Below are positions 42,057 to 51,500 of a stretch of DNA of 64,000 nucleotides, piece after piece. Origin of the DNA: Pseudoalteromonas luteoviolacea (lineage in GTDB: Bacteria; Pseudomonadota; Gammaproteobacteria; Enterobacterales; Alteromonadaceae); contig NZ_JAKFZS010000016.1 of the NCBI RefSeq assembly GCF_021654285.1, positions 62,001 to 126,000 on the forward strand, read 5' to 3'. The notes beneath the pieces are model-generated. The model worked only from the letters and a program-made list of their open reading frames with translations, did no database searches and was not told the DNA's origin. The position numbers were made by a program, and so were the translations under genes. Position 1 is the stretch's first letter, and every line of letters starts with the position of its first letter.

Positions 42057-42836
42057 ATGCGTTTTGGGGTTACACTTAATGTAACTTGGGTTAACTTGGT
42101 GTTACTTGTTGTGGAGATCAATAAATTACAGCGGCATTTAAGTCAGCGTAGTGATCTTGTACGAGTAGGTGAACCACACGAACGTGGTCACCTGATCCCC
42201 GCTCGTGCAATTTCAAAAACGAAAACGTTACTGTCATTGGGTGTAAATGATAATTGGCGCTTCGATAGAGCGTTTCAGGCCTTAAACCCTGACTGCAAAG
42301 TGGTGGCGGTCGATCATAAGCTGAGCTTATCATCTGTGCTGAGTGAAGCATTCGGCAGTGGCTTGAAGTCATTGCACAGCGCCTTGATGGGCAAATTAAA
42401 GCAAAGCAAACTGCATGCGCAGACGATACTTAATCAAGTATTGCTTTATACCTTTTACAGCAGTCATACCCGTTTAGTACGTCGCCGAGTGAGCAATCAA
42501 ACCAATGAGTTAGACATTAGTTTGGAAACTTTGATTGCTGTTTATGGCACGCTAGATGACAATGCGACCATGTTAAATATCACGATGGGCTGTGAGCAAT
42601 CTCATTTGCTTGAGGATATTATTTCATTGCAAGATATGCTCAGTGTGGTGACGATTGAGTTATCACCTTTACCTGATAGTACGTGCCAAGTTGAAGCCTT
42701 TATTGATCGCATGTCGACTTGTTTTGATATTGTACATGTCTCTAGCAATGGGGTTGAAGTGGACCAGGTTACCGAGATGGCGTGCTTAGCTGCACCACTT
42801 GAGCTGACCTTTATGAATAAGCGGCTATCCAGTTAG
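42057..42836 (+). CDS. FkbM-like methyltransferase-related protein, unknown function
   Basis: A frame of up to 259 residues. The stretch LLSLGVNDNWRFDRAFQALN then VVAVDHKLS (about residues 60-88) resembles the SAM-binding start of FkbM-family methyltransferases, where a glycine-rich strand is followed by an aspartate-bearing strand. The C-terminal part (TIELSPLPDS...FDIVHVSSNGVEVDQV) would be the remaining Rossmann strands. Similarity is weak and the catalytic status is unclear. The first ATG at 42057 has no ribosome site and is followed by an odd GTTAC/GTAAC-rich stretch, so the true start may be GTG 42111 or later. Confidence 0.5.
   Translation: MRFGVTLNVTWVNLVLLVVEINKLQRHLSQRSDLVRVGEPHERGHLIPARAISKTKTLLSLGVNDNWRFDRAFQALNPDCKVVAVDHKLSLSSVLSEAFGSGLKSLHSALMGKLKQSKLHAQTILNQVLLYTFYSSHTRLVRRRVSNQTNELDISLETLIAVYGTLDDNATMLNITMGCEQSHLLEDIISLQDMLSVVTIELSPLPDSTCQVEAFIDRMSTCFDIVHVSSNGVEVDQVTEMACLAAPLELTFMNKRLSS
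42068..42110. repeat. Clustered GTTAC/GTAAC motifs near the start of the FkbM-like gene
   Basis: GTTACA-CTTAA-TGTAAC forms an inverted repeat at about 42069-42085, followed within 25 bp by GGGTTAAC and GTGTTACTTG. The same short word thus appears four times in either orientation. This looks like a multi-site operator for a regulator, placed where the annotated reading frame would begin. Confidence 0.4.
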
Positions 42837-42861
42837 CTCTCCGGTTTTTATTCTTAGTCGC

Positions 42862-44007
42862 TTACCTCGGTTTTAAAATCAACTCCGCTTTGTGCTGATC
42901 TATCTCAAACTCAAAATGGCGCAAAAAATTCATCCCTAATAACCCAGGCCCATAATGTGATTGTTCCATCACACCAAATTCGAATGGGGTTTTTTGTTTG
43001 GTGCCAATCTGGATACCCGAGCTCTGGTAAAAGGGGACTTCTGTAATGCCGTTAGCAGTGCTGACACGCCTTGAATTGATATAATCAACATCATAGGCGA
43101 GCTGTTCAAATTGTGCTGCGGTTAAGGCGGTGACACTCGCACCAGTATCTATCATTAATGCAATATCTTGACCTGCAATTTTAGCATTTAATACATAATG
43201 TTCACCGTGGCGTGCGAGTGGAATGCGCTCAACTTGTTGCGTCGCGTTATCAAGACTAGATTTAAGCTTTGCAATGGCTTGGTGCTGTAACTGCTGAGTA
43301 CTCAGTTGCGCGAGTAATAGTTCTGCTTCTACGGTATTGTTAAGCGCCAGATGCGCTTCAACGATGGCTGCAACAATAACCATATTGTTGGGCTGTTCAC
43401 TGAGCCATATCTGGCCTTGGTCAATGATTTCATGCCAATTGCTTTGTGTTTTAAGTTGCTTTAGCTGCTGTGCAATTAATTGCGTGAGAATATCTTGCAG
43501 TTGTGTATATTCAGGGTAAAGGTGGAGTAATTTGAGGTATCGATATATGGCTTCGTTGTGCTCATCAAGAGCAAGATAAACATCGGCTTCTAACTGCAAA
43601 GCGATAAAGTCGTTGGGCTTTAAAGCTAAAATTCGTTGTACAAATAACAAGATATCAGACCGCTGCTGAGTACTTTGACGATCTAGCCCTTCTCCTAATC
43701 GCCTCAGCCAAACATGCACCTGTTGTATGTGCGAGAGTGGATTCGGCGTGTTTTCCCAAAGTGCAATGGCGGTCAATATGTCACCGCGATTAAAGTGTTG
43801 TTTGGCTAAAGCTAATGGATTAATTGCTGTTGATACTGCACTGGTTGAAGGCGCGGTCATCGAGGCGTCATTCATGGCCAATATTGTGTGGGGCGGCTTA
43901 TTATCAGTACGTAAAAGTCTCTTTAAAACAGACTCTGGGCGCTGCCACTCCAAATAGACATTGAGGGATATAGAGCACATCAGTAAAAGCTGAAGTAAAT
44001 ACCGCAT
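42862..44007 (-). CDS. Membrane-anchored TPR protein with retropepsin-like aspartic protease domain
   Basis: A 381-residue protein with an N-terminal signal/anchor helix (LLQLLLMCSISLNVYL). Helical TPR-like repeats fill about 65-250 (LALDEHNEAIYRYLKLLHLYPEY, VEAHLALNNTVEAELLLAQL). The C-terminal domain is a single-lobe retropepsin-like protease with catalytic Asp near 286 in MIDTGASVTALT and the later GLLGMNFLRHFEFEID motif. It likely works as a dimer in the periplasm. The substrate is unknown. It lies 23 nt past the RmlD-like gene and may share its transcript. Confidence 0.85.
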   Translation of the reverse strand: MRYLLQLLLMCSISLNVYLEWQRPESVLKRLLRTDNKPPHTILAMNDASMTAPSTSAVSTAINPLALAKQHFNRGDILTAIALWENTPNPLSHIQQVHVWLRRLGEGLDRQSTQQRSDILLFVQRILALKPNDFIALQLEADVYLALDEHNEAIYRYLKLLHLYPEYTQLQDILTQLIAQQLKQLKTQSNWHEIIDQGQIWLSEQPNNMVIVAAIVEAHLALNNTVEAELLLAQLSTQQLQHQAIAKLKSSLDNATQQVERIPLARHGEHYVLNAKIAGQDIALMIDTGASVTALTAAQFEQLAYDVDYINSRRVSTANGITEVPFYQSSGIQIGTKQKTPFEFGVMEQSHYGPGLLGMNFLRHFEFEIDQHKAELILKPR

Positions 44008-44030
44008 AACTATGTGCTCCTTTGAAGTAA

Positions 44031-44909
44031 TTAACTTATATGCTGACTGAGCACTTTGGCGAGTGCCGTGGCAAAATCACGTTGATGTATAATGCCCATG
44101 GTATTCAACCGTGTATCTTGCAGTGCGCAGTTATAGGGTCTTGCTGCCGTTTGTGAAGGCTCAGGCAGTGCTTCTAACCCGTTCGTATCAATATCTAATA
44201 CCTTGGCGATATGAATGGCCATATCGTATTTGGTCATTGATTGATTTCCTGAGATATGAAAAATCCCGCTGTGCTTATCACGTGTTTGAGCGAGTAAATT
44301 GTTCAGAGTCAGGGCAATATCCTCTACATGTGTCGGAAAACGCACCGCCCAGTCGTCATGTGCACTGTTGTGATTTTTCAGTACTTGCTCAGCAATGACG
44401 GTGACCGCTGACTCGGCTAAGTATTCTACATCACCATATAAAACAGGTACTCTTACAATGGTATGTTGTGGGCTAACAGCCAAAACAGCTTGCTCTGCCT
44501 GTGCTTTACTTTGGCCATAAAAATTCACGGGCGATCTTTGAGCGTTTTCATTATACGGCGCTGATTGTCCATTAAATACATAATCAGTGCTGATCAGCAC
44601 AAATTGAATGTCTCGGTCCTTACACTGGCGTGCTAAAAACTCTGCAGCTTGAACGTTTAACGCTATCGTAGCTTGATGATCGTTTTCACAAATGTCGGGT
44701 TTGCGCTCTGCGGCTGCATGCACCAAAACATTAGGCTGATGAGTATCTAAAAATGTGGTTATGGCTGCTTGGTCATGTAAATCAAGTTGCTCGATGGGAG
44801 GCTTAGCTCTACTAAACCCTGTGCCAATAACGTTATTTGATTGGGACAGTATTTTAACTAGTGCGCGTCCGAGTAATCCAGTAGCGCCTGTAACGACAAT
44901 TTTATTCAT
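44031..44909 (-). CDS. RmlD-like SDR oxidoreductase (dTDP-4-dehydrorhamnose reductase family)
   Basis: A 292-residue extended SDR protein. It has the N-terminal TGATGLLGRALV motif at residues 7-18, STDYVFNGQSAPYNE near 112 and the catalytic Tyr-Lys in NFYGQSKAQAEQ. The family includes RmlD, which reduces dTDP-4-keto-rhamnose, and the catalytically silent methionine adenosyltransferase beta subunit. No other rhamnose genes are nearby, so an RmlD role is doubtful. Confidence 0.8.
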   Translation of the reverse strand: MNKIVVTGATGLLGRALVKILSQSNNVIGTGFSRAKPPIEQLDLHDQAAITTFLDTHQPNVLVHAAAERKPDICENDHQATIALNVQAAEFLARQCKDRDIQFVLISTDYVFNGQSAPYNENAQRSPVNFYGQSKAQAEQAVLAVSPQHTIVRVPVLYGDVEYLAESAVTVIAEQVLKNHNSAHDDWAVRFPTHVEDIALTLNNLLAQTRDKHSGIFHISGNQSMTKYDMAIHIAKVLDIDTNGLEALPEPSQTAARPYNCALQDTRLNTMGIIHQRDFATALAKVLSQHIS

Positions 44910-45002
44910 TGTTTTCTCATCTTTTTTATCACCTGTTTATCTTAACGCTAGCATGGCACGTACAGAAGAGGAAATGCGGTGAAATAAAAGATAAAAGCCA
45001 AG

Positions 45003-45039
45003 AAAGGTAGGATACGGCACGTCATTCTCGTGCCGTATC
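45003..45039 (-). terminator. Terminator of the peptide transporter gene
   Basis: GATACGGCAC (45011-45020) and GTGCCGTATC (45030-45039) form a perfect 10-bp stem with a 9-nt loop, 11 bp past the transporter stop. On the minus strand it is followed by CTACCTTTCTT, a modest T-rich tail. Confidence 0.7.
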
Positions 45040-45050
45040 TGCTTATGAAG

Positions 45051-46574
45051 TTAAGCGGTAGGTTGCTGCGTTTGGCCTTCCCAAATTTTCGCTCTAAAAC
45101 TAAATAGCAAAATAAGGATACCGACACCGATACCAAACAAGCTGATCTGTAGGTAAAGGTTTGGAATTTGATCTACTTGCTCTGGGTCAAAGTTACCCGC
45201 CAGTAATCCTGAAATGATGTTACCGATAGAGTAAGTCAGTACAAATATCCCCATCATTTGGCCTGCAAAGCGCTTTGGTGATAATTTACTGACCGCACTT
45301 AATGCCACAGGGCTTAGGCAAAGCTCGCCGACGGTATGCAGGAAGTAAGTCGTAATAAGCCACATTGGCGCTACTTTTAAGCCTTGTGCCGCGTATTGAG
45401 AAGCGAAAAACATCACAATAAATCCTGTTGCCATAATGATCAGACCAATTGCACATTTAAGGCTGTATGAAGGGGTGATCATTCGTTTGGCAAGGTTAAT
45501 CCAAAGTGCGGCAAAGAAAGGCGATAAAATAATGATGAAGAATGAGTTTGAAGATTGGAACCAGGCAGTCGGGACGGTAAAGCCAGCGATCACTCGGTCA
45601 GTATAATCTTGTGCAAATAGGTTTAAAGAGGAACCAGCTTGCTCGAAGCCGGACCAAAAACACGCTGATGCCACACAGACTAAAAACAGTGCCCATAGCT
45701 TTTTCTTTTCACCCTCATCAAGGTCGCCCGCAAAATAAATATAGCCATAATAGCCAAGGAAAATCACAGTAAAGGCAACAGCAACATATTGTGCAAGCGT
45801 CACAGGTTCGATGACGATCACACCGGCATAAGTCAGTGCGACAATCGCGGCGGTTGCTGCTAGAACAGCGCCGATTGCAAGCCACGCATTTTTACTGCCA
45901 GCGGGCGATAATGGGTGACTTGGTTTGTCACCGACACCTTCAATGTTGCCAAGCGTCATGCGATACTGAACAAGACCGATTGCCATACCCACGGCCGCCG
46001 CGCCAAAGGCCCAGTGCCAACCGACATTTTCCATAAAGTAACCACACACCATGTAGCCAATTACCGAGCCGATATTAATGCCCATGTAGTAAATGGCGTA
46101 GCCACTGTCGCGGCGCACATCTTCACTGCTGTATAGTTGGCCGACCATGGCACTGATATTGGGCTTTAATAAGCCTGTACCCATGGCCACTAAAATGAGG
46201 CCGATGAAAAACGTACTTTGGGCTGGAATAGCGAGCACGATATGCCCGAGCATGATGATAATACCGCCATACCACACGGTTCGTTGACCACCAAGCAGGC
46301 GGTCAGCTATCCAACCGCCGGGTAGGCCGAGGAAATACACTGCGCCTGTGTACAAACCATAAATCGCGGTTGCTGTGGCAACGGTGAAGGCAAGACCTTC
46401 TTCTTGTAGGCTTGCGGTCATAAATAAGACCAGCAAGGCACGCATGCCGTAGTAGCTCATACGCTCCCACATTTCAGTGAAAAATAGGGTTGAGAGGCCT
46501 TGTGGATGACCGAAAAAACCCGTGTCTAACTTGTTGTCCGGTGACTCAGCAGAAGCTGCTTCGTGAGATGACAT
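45051..46574 (-). CDS. POT/PTR-family proton-coupled peptide transporter
   Basis: A 507-residue inner-membrane transporter of the POT (PTR2) family, with about 14 predicted helices. The first helix holds the proton-coupling motif ExxER in EMWERMSYYGMRALL, and GGWIADRLLGGQRTVWYGG is the next signature. POT proteins import di- and tripeptides with protons, a sensible partner for an exoprotease producer. ATG 46574 follows GGAAG at seven bases; an in-frame ATG 39 nt upstream is less likely. Confidence 0.93.
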   Translation of the reverse strand: MSSHEAASAESPDNKLDTGFFGHPQGLSTLFFTEMWERMSYYGMRALLVLFMTASLQEEGLAFTVATATAIYGLYTGAVYFLGLPGGWIADRLLGGQRTVWYGGIIIMLGHIVLAIPAQSTFFIGLILVAMGTGLLKPNISAMVGQLYSSEDVRRDSGYAIYYMGINIGSVIGYMVCGYFMENVGWHWAFGAAAVGMAIGLVQYRMTLGNIEGVGDKPSHPLSPAGSKNAWLAIGAVLAATAAIVALTYAGVIVIEPVTLAQYVAVAFTVIFLGYYGYIYFAGDLDEGEKKKLWALFLVCVASACFWSGFEQAGSSLNLFAQDYTDRVIAGFTVPTAWFQSSNSFFIIILSPFFAALWINLAKRMITPSYSLKCAIGLIIMATGFIVMFFASQYAAQGLKVAPMWLITTYFLHTVGELCLSPVALSAVSKLSPKRFAGQMMGIFVLTYSIGNIISGLLAGNFDPEQVDQIPNLYLQISLFGIGVGILILLFSFRAKIWEGQTQQPTA

Positions 46575-46731
46575 AATGACTTCCGATTCTGTGTTTTTAT
46601 ATTTGAAAGCCAATATTAGTACGTTATCTATACTGTGAATGCAAATTTAGCAGACTAATTGCGAATTGACAGTGCTCAAATAAAGGCACCTTTTGGTTGA
46701 GTAATCGTTATTTGAGCACACTGATTGATGC

Positions 46732-47433
46732 TTAACACAGCGCTTGAAGCTGGTGGATATCTGAAATTTCAATATCCGCAAGGCCCTTGTAGCCATAGGT
46801 GGTATCTTGATTATTTAACCATACGCTTTGACAGCCAGCATGGTTCGCGCCCTGTACATCGGTATCTAAACTATCGCCAATATGTAAGATCTGTGTAGGC
46901 ACTATGTTTAAATCACGGCAGGCGCGCTGAAAAAGGGCATTGCTTGGTTTTGCTTCACCATCTGGCCCTGCTAAGTATACCTTTGAAAATACGCCAGCTA
47001 AGTTAAACTTGTCGACCTCAACATTACCATTGGTGATGGCAATTAAGGTGTATTTTTGGGCTAAGTTATCCAACAGAGTGAGTACAGAATCAGCAACCGT
47101 GATTTGACTTCGGGCGTCAGCAAATGCCTGATAGGCACCATGCGTATGTCGTGTGATCTCTTCCGCGGTTAAGTTTAATTGTGACAAACCATGTGTGAGT
47201 GCAACTTTTCTCCATTGTGTGACATCACTTTGTAAGTGCGGCTGTGTTTCACCAATATGGTGTCTGCACTCAAGCCAATAGTCACTGCCTTTGGCTGCCC
47301 ATTCAGGAATGGCTTGCAAATAACTGTGCATGGCTTTGATTGCACCGAGAATAATAGGGTGGTTATTGTAAAGTGTGTCGTCTAGGTCAAAGCTCAAGAC
47401 TTTAATAGGTGAGATGGCTCGATTAAATCGCAT
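46732..47433 (-). CDS. yigB: YigB-like HAD-family phosphatase
   Basis: A 233-residue HAD-superfamily phosphatase. Motif I FDLDDTLYNN holds the nucleophile Asp and the acid Asp; ITNGN is motif II; GEAKPSNALF gives the motif III lysine; HIGDSLDTDVQGA is motif IV. It matches E. coli YigB, which dephosphorylates FMN and related compounds. ATG 47433 gives the family N-terminus MRFNRAISPIKVLSFD. Its position after xerC matches the E. coli order. Confidence 0.9.
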   Translation of the reverse strand: MRFNRAISPIKVLSFDLDDTLYNNHPIILGAIKAMHSYLQAIPEWAAKGSDYWLECRHHIGETQPHLQSDVTQWRKVALTHGLSQLNLTAEEITRHTHGAYQAFADARSQITVADSVLTLLDNLAQKYTLIAITNGNVEVDKFNLAGVFSKVYLAGPDGEAKPSNALFQRACRDLNIVPTQILHIGDSLDTDVQGANHAGCQSVWLNNQDTTYGYKGLADIEISDIHQLQALC

Positions 47434-47514
47434 AGTGCACGTTAAGTTGGACAACAATATTTTTATTGTAAGCGAAAAGCAGTGCCTGAGTGAACCCAAT
47501 CACGTATCGCTTGG

Positions 47515-48435
47515 TTAAGGCTTTTTTTGCTTGGCTCTTGGGTGGGCTTGATCGTACACCTTGGCAAGATGCTGAAAATCGATATGCGTGTACACTTGCG
47601 TTGCAGACAAGCTGCTGTGCCCGAGCATTTCCTGGATCCCGCGCAGGTCACCGCTGGACTCCAATAAATGGCTAGCAAAGGAGTGGCGTAACTTATGCGG
47701 GTGCACGTTGGCACTGATCCCTTGTTTTATGCCCCATTCCTTCATACGCGCGCGCACATGCCGGACAGAAATACGGGTTTTGCGACTACTCACAAACAAA
47801 GCAAGCTCTTCTTCATGGGCAAACATAGGACGCAGCTTTAACCATGCGCCAATGGCTTCGCGGGCTTTACTGCCGACAGGCACCACACGCTCTTTATTGC
47901 CTTTACCCAATACACGGATCTCTCCGTCACGAATATCGTACAAGTTGGTATTCACTAATTCACTAATACGCAGGCCACTTGAATACATGAGTTCCATCAT
48001 GGCTTTGTCGCGAACAGCTAATGCGTCATCATCATCGATATCGAGTAGCTGCATCATTTGATCAACATCGAGGTTCTTTGGCAGTGGCTTTTGAAACTTC
48101 GGGCCTTTTTGTGCTGCCGCAGGGTCGTGCACACTGTCTGAATCTGCGTGCTTAGTTTTTAGAAACTTATAGAGGCTACGAATACAGCTGAGCTTGAGGT
48201 TAATACTGCGAGGGTTGTACTGTTGTGCGCGTAATTGCATTGAAAAGCGTCGAATTAATTCGCTGCTGACACTCGACCAGCCATGGCAATGGGGGGCGAA
48301 AAACTGTGCGGCTAAGGTTAACTGAGTTTGATATTGCGTTAGGGTGTGCGCTGAATATTGCTTTTCATAGCGCAAATAGGCCATAAAGTCGTCAATAGGG
48401 GTTTGCCACTGAGCATTGAGCGGTATGTCGCTCAT
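47515..48435 (-). CDS. xerC: Tyrosine recombinase XerC
   Basis: A 306-residue tyrosine recombinase close to E. coli XerC (298). An N-terminal SAM-like DNA-binding domain covers about 10-95. The catalytic domain carries Arg in YSSGLRISELV, the HKLRHSFASHLL block, the His in LGHSSLSATQVYTH and the nucleophile Tyr in that last motif. XerC with XerD resolves chromosome dimers at dif. It overlaps the DUF484 gene by 4 nt, within the conserved dapF-DUF484-xerC-yigB order. Confidence 0.95.
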   Translation of the reverse strand: MSDIPLNAQWQTPIDDFMAYLRYEKQYSAHTLTQYQTQLTLAAQFFAPHCHGWSSVSSELIRRFSMQLRAQQYNPRSINLKLSCIRSLYKFLKTKHADSDSVHDPAAAQKGPKFQKPLPKNLDVDQMMQLLDIDDDDALAVRDKAMMELMYSSGLRISELVNTNLYDIRDGEIRVLGKGNKERVVPVGSKAREAIGAWLKLRPMFAHEEELALFVSSRKTRISVRHVRARMKEWGIKQGISANVHPHKLRHSFASHLLESSGDLRGIQEMLGHSSLSATQVYTHIDFQHLAKVYDQAHPRAKQKKP

Positions 48436-49058
48436 GCGAGCTCCTTGAGCCGTATTTGCAATGAAGAGACCAGCTCATTGACAAACAAATTACCGTTGTC
48501 AGGTGAGAAGTGGTCTGCACAGTCACTGGCAAAGGCCAAAATTGCGGTGGGCTTATCACTTGGACCAAGTAGGTAAAGGGCAACAGATTGACAGGCAAAG
48601 CCACTGAATAGCAATTTTTGCTCTTCTAAATCTAGCCGCCCCAAATAGCGAGATAACTTGTTAAAGCGCCTGCTCACCAGCTCTTCTAACGTGGTGTCAT
48701 AGGGGATCAGCTGACACACGGAAATTTTCGGAGATTGCGATAAGGTATCAGCGAGGATATCCGCCAACTCTTGAAAGTTCTTGCAGTACCATAGAGCACG
48801 TTGGCAATCGCTAAACAATTTGAAAATGAGTTCATTTTCTCTTGCTGAGTCGATCATGGTGCTAATTTGTTTTTTGAGCTTGGTATTTTCCTCGCGAAGT
48901 AAGCGTTGTTGCATCAAGGCGAGATTTGGCGCACCTTGGTGCTGGACATGCAGGTTCATGTCTAACAATAAATACGGGTGCTCAAGCAAAAAGTCCGGAT
49001 TTTGCTGTAAAAATGTCATCACATCTTGGGCTGACAAATTTGTTGGGTTGTTGCTCAT
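48432..49058 (-). CDS. DUF484 (YigA-type) GAF-like protein
   Basis: A 208-residue DUF484 protein. The N-terminal part AQDVMTFLQQNPDFLLEHPYLL is the hallmark of the family, followed by a helical linker and a GAF-like domain at about 85-200. The function is unknown, but the gene is nearly always between dapF and xerC. Both neighbours overlap it by 4 nt (ATGA), a tightly coupled operon. Confidence 0.92.
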   Translation of the reverse strand: MSNNPTNLSAQDVMTFLQQNPDFLLEHPYLLLDMNLHVQHQGAPNLALMQQRLLREENTKLKKQISTMIDSARENELIFKLFSDCQRALWYCKNFQELADILADTLSQSPKISVCQLIPYDTTLEELVSRRFNKLSRYLGRLDLEEQKLLFSGFACQSVALYLLGPSDKPTAILAFASDCADHFSPDNGNLFVNELVSSLQIRLKELA

Positions 49059-49885
49059 ATTGCTACCTGTCCATCAAAAACATGTTCCGCAGGGCCTGTC
49101 ATTTTGACGGGCTTATTACCGCCACTCCAGCGCACTTGTAACGTGCCACCAGGTAAGTCAACACGTACCGTATCGGCTAACTTGCCTTGTGCAATGCCAA
49201 CAGCCACTGCGCCACATGCACCGCTGCCGCATGCTAAAGTCTCTTGTGCACCACGCTCCCATACTCGAAGCTTGATATGCTCTCGGTTAATGATTTGCAT
49301 AAAGCCGACATTAGTCCGTTTTGGGAAGCGCTCATGGTGTTCTATCAGCGGTCCTAAAGTATCGACATCAGCGTTATTTATATCATCAACTTCGATAATA
49401 CAGTGTGGGTTACCCATGGAGACTGCGCCACAAAAAATGGTGTGCTCATTGGCTCTTAGTACGTAAGTGAGCTCACTTTGTTGTGCTTTGAATGGAATAT
49501 CTTGTGGCGCGAATTGCGGTGTCCCCATATTGACGGTGACCTGACCATCTTTTTCTGTATATAAGGTAATGTCTCCACCCTTAGTGGAGACACTGACCTT
49601 ATGTTTGTTGGTGAGACCTTTCATTCTAATAAAGCGGGCAAAACAGCGCGCACCGTTGCCACATTGCTCGACTTCTGTGCCATCGGCATTAAAAATACGA
49701 TAATGGAAATCTAAATCTGGGGAATAAGGTGGCTCGACCAGCAATAATTGATCGAAGCCAATGCCAAAATGTCTATCTGCGAGCTTTTTAATTTGATCGC
49801 GCGACAAAAAAACGTTTTGCGTGACGTTATCAATCACCACAAAATCGTTTCCTAAGCCATGCATTTTTGAAAAATTTACAAACAT
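49055..49885 (-). CDS. dapF: Diaminopimelate epimerase
   Basis: A 276-residue DapF that interconverts LL- and meso-diaminopimelate for lysine and peptidoglycan synthesis. The two catalytic cysteines are visible in EQCGNGARCFARF (about Cys75) and ETLACGSGACGAVAV (about Cys217). The N-terminal FSKMHGLGNDFVVID motif is intact. It lies 46 nt downstream of lysA, the next enzyme of the pathway. Confidence 0.96.
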   Translation of the reverse strand: MFVNFSKMHGLGNDFVVIDNVTQNVFLSRDQIKKLADRHFGIGFDQLLLVEPPYSPDLDFHYRIFNADGTEVEQCGNGARCFARFIRMKGLTNKHKVSVSTKGGDITLYTEKDGQVTVNMGTPQFAPQDIPFKAQQSELTYVLRANEHTIFCGAVSMGNPHCIIEVDDINNADVDTLGPLIEHHERFPKRTNVGFMQIINREHIKLRVWERGAQETLACGSGACGAVAVGIAQGKLADTVRVDLPGGTLQVRWSGGNKPVKMTGPAEHVFDGQVAI

Positions 49886-49931
49886 ATTACCTAACTATTT
49901 AGCCGCTGAGTGCGATACAGGATCGCTGTTA

Positions 49932-51188
49932 TTATTCTGAAAGTAACGCTTCGCCTTGCCAGAGCGACTCCAGAGACTCTCTTGCACGCACCACTTGCGT
50001 GCGCTCCCCATCGACCATAATTTCTGCCACTCTGGGGCGTGAGTTGTAATTTGAGCTCATAGTAAAACCATAAGCACCGGCGCTGCGCTGAGCAAGTAAA
50101 TCTCCCGGTAAAATAGCTAATCTTCTATCTTTACCAATGAAATCACCGGTTTCACACACAGGGCCTACGACATCATAGAGATGCTCTGGTGTGCCATCAT
50201 TTCTTGGACTCACGGCAATGATTTCTTGCCACGCTTGGTATAGAGATGGACGCAACATGTCGTTCATACCAGCGTCAACAATTGCAAAGTGCTTGTCGGC
50301 TGTTGGCTTTAAATACTCAACTTTAGTCACCAGAAGGCCTGCATTGGCTGCAATGGCACGGCCTGGTTCAAAAATCAGTTCCAGCTCACTGTACGACGCT
50401 AATCGCGCGATGACTTGTGCGGCGTAAGCACTTGGGTGAGGTGGCTTTTCACCATCATAAGGAACACCGAGTCCACCGCCAATATCTAAGTGGTGGAGTG
50501 TGATCCCCGCAGACTTTAAGGTATCAACCAAGTCTAATACTTTATCTAATGCTGCTAAAAACGGCTCTACTTCGGTGAGTTGGGAGCCGATATGAAAATC
50601 TACCCCAACGACCTTGATCCCCGGTAAAGCACACGCCAATTGATAGACGTCAAATGCTTGTTTGATATCAATACCAAACTTATTCTCTTTCAATCCGGTA
50701 GAGATATACGGATGGGTTTTGGCATCGATATCTGGGTTAACACGAATAGAGACTGGCGCTTGCACTTGCATTTGCGAGGCAATATCTGAGATGCGCTCAA
50801 GTTCAGCTTGAGACTCGACATTAAAACACTTAATTCCTTGCTCAAGGGCAAAGGTAATTTCTTGAGGTGTTTTTGCTACCCCAGAAAACACCACTTTTTT
50901 AGTATCACCGCCTGCCTTTAATACACGCGCTAATTCCCCTTGGGAGACAATGTCAAAGCCTGCGCCCATCTTTGCCAGTACATTGAGCACCGCAAGATTA
51001 CTATTTGCTTTGACTGCATAACATACGAGATGTTTATGATTTGCTGCGGCATCTGTGAATGCGCGATAGTGACGCTCTAAAGTTTTGCGTGAATAGACGT
51101 AGCACGGCGTACCATATTGCGCGGCAATATCTTTAACGGCAACCTGCTCTGCGTACAGTTCGTTATCTTGATATTGGAAAAAGTCCAT
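49932..51188 (-). CDS. lysA: Diaminopimelate decarboxylase
   Basis: A 418-residue fold-type III PLP enzyme that converts meso-diaminopimelate to L-lysine. The PLP lysine is in CYAVKANSNLAVL near residue 60. HIGSQLTEVEPF, HLDIGGGLGVPY and the substrate-site GPVCETGDFIGKDR follow. It starts immediately after the lptM stop and is followed by dapF, so the last two lysine steps are co-expressed with a cell-envelope lipoprotein. Confidence 0.96.
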   Translation of the reverse strand: MDFFQYQDNELYAEQVAVKDIAAQYGTPCYVYSRKTLERHYRAFTDAAANHKHLVCYAVKANSNLAVLNVLAKMGAGFDIVSQGELARVLKAGGDTKKVVFSGVAKTPQEITFALEQGIKCFNVESQAELERISDIASQMQVQAPVSIRVNPDIDAKTHPYISTGLKENKFGIDIKQAFDVYQLACALPGIKVVGVDFHIGSQLTEVEPFLAALDKVLDLVDTLKSAGITLHHLDIGGGLGVPYDGEKPPHPSAYAAQVIARLASYSELELIFEPGRAIAANAGLLVTKVEYLKPTADKHFAIVDAGMNDMLRPSLYQAWQEIIAVSPRNDGTPEHLYDVVGPVCETGDFIGKDRRLAILPGDLLAQRSAGAYGFTMSSNYNSRPRVAEIMVDGERTQVVRARESLESLWQGEALLSE

Positions 51189-51368
51189 TTACTTATCCTT
51201 TTCGTCAGCGTTGTTGTTTTCCTGCGGTGTTTGTTGTGTGGTTGAGCCACGGTTTTTATCTGCGTCTTCAGGTAAATACAGTGGACCACGTTGCCCGCAA
51301 GCTGTTAACGTTAAGATGCTAGTCAATGCTAGGGCAAGTAAGCTAAATTGAGTGTATGTCGCTTTCAT
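51189..51368 (-). CDS. lptM: LPS translocon maturation lipoprotein LptM (YifL-like)
   Basis: A 59-residue lipoprotein. The signal peptide ends in LTACGQRGPLYLP; the C-GxxGPLY block right after the lipobox Cys24 is the hallmark of YifL/LptM. LptM helps LptD mature by promoting its disulfide rearrangement at the Bam complex. The tail is a hydrophilic, disordered stretch. Its stop codon directly abuts the lysA start, and in E. coli the same gene precedes dapF. Confidence 0.85.
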   Translation of the reverse strand: MKATYTQFSLLALALTSILTLTACGQRGPLYLPEDADKNRGSTTQQTPQENNNADEKDK

Positions 51369-51500
51369 TAGATTAATGATGTCAGTGCCTTTATAATCGC
51401 AGAGTAACAGAATTCGCGAAAAAAGCAGCTTTTGCGGTTGAAATTTATTCCCTGTATCGGGAAAGCTGGCTGTCGCTTAGCCGTATTTAAGGAGTTAGTC

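Noticed and set aside
41884..42084. A 66-codon frame rich in Phe, Ile and Leu
   Set aside because: It lies in very AT-rich DNA, has no ribosome site, and its composition is that of random AT-rich sequence.
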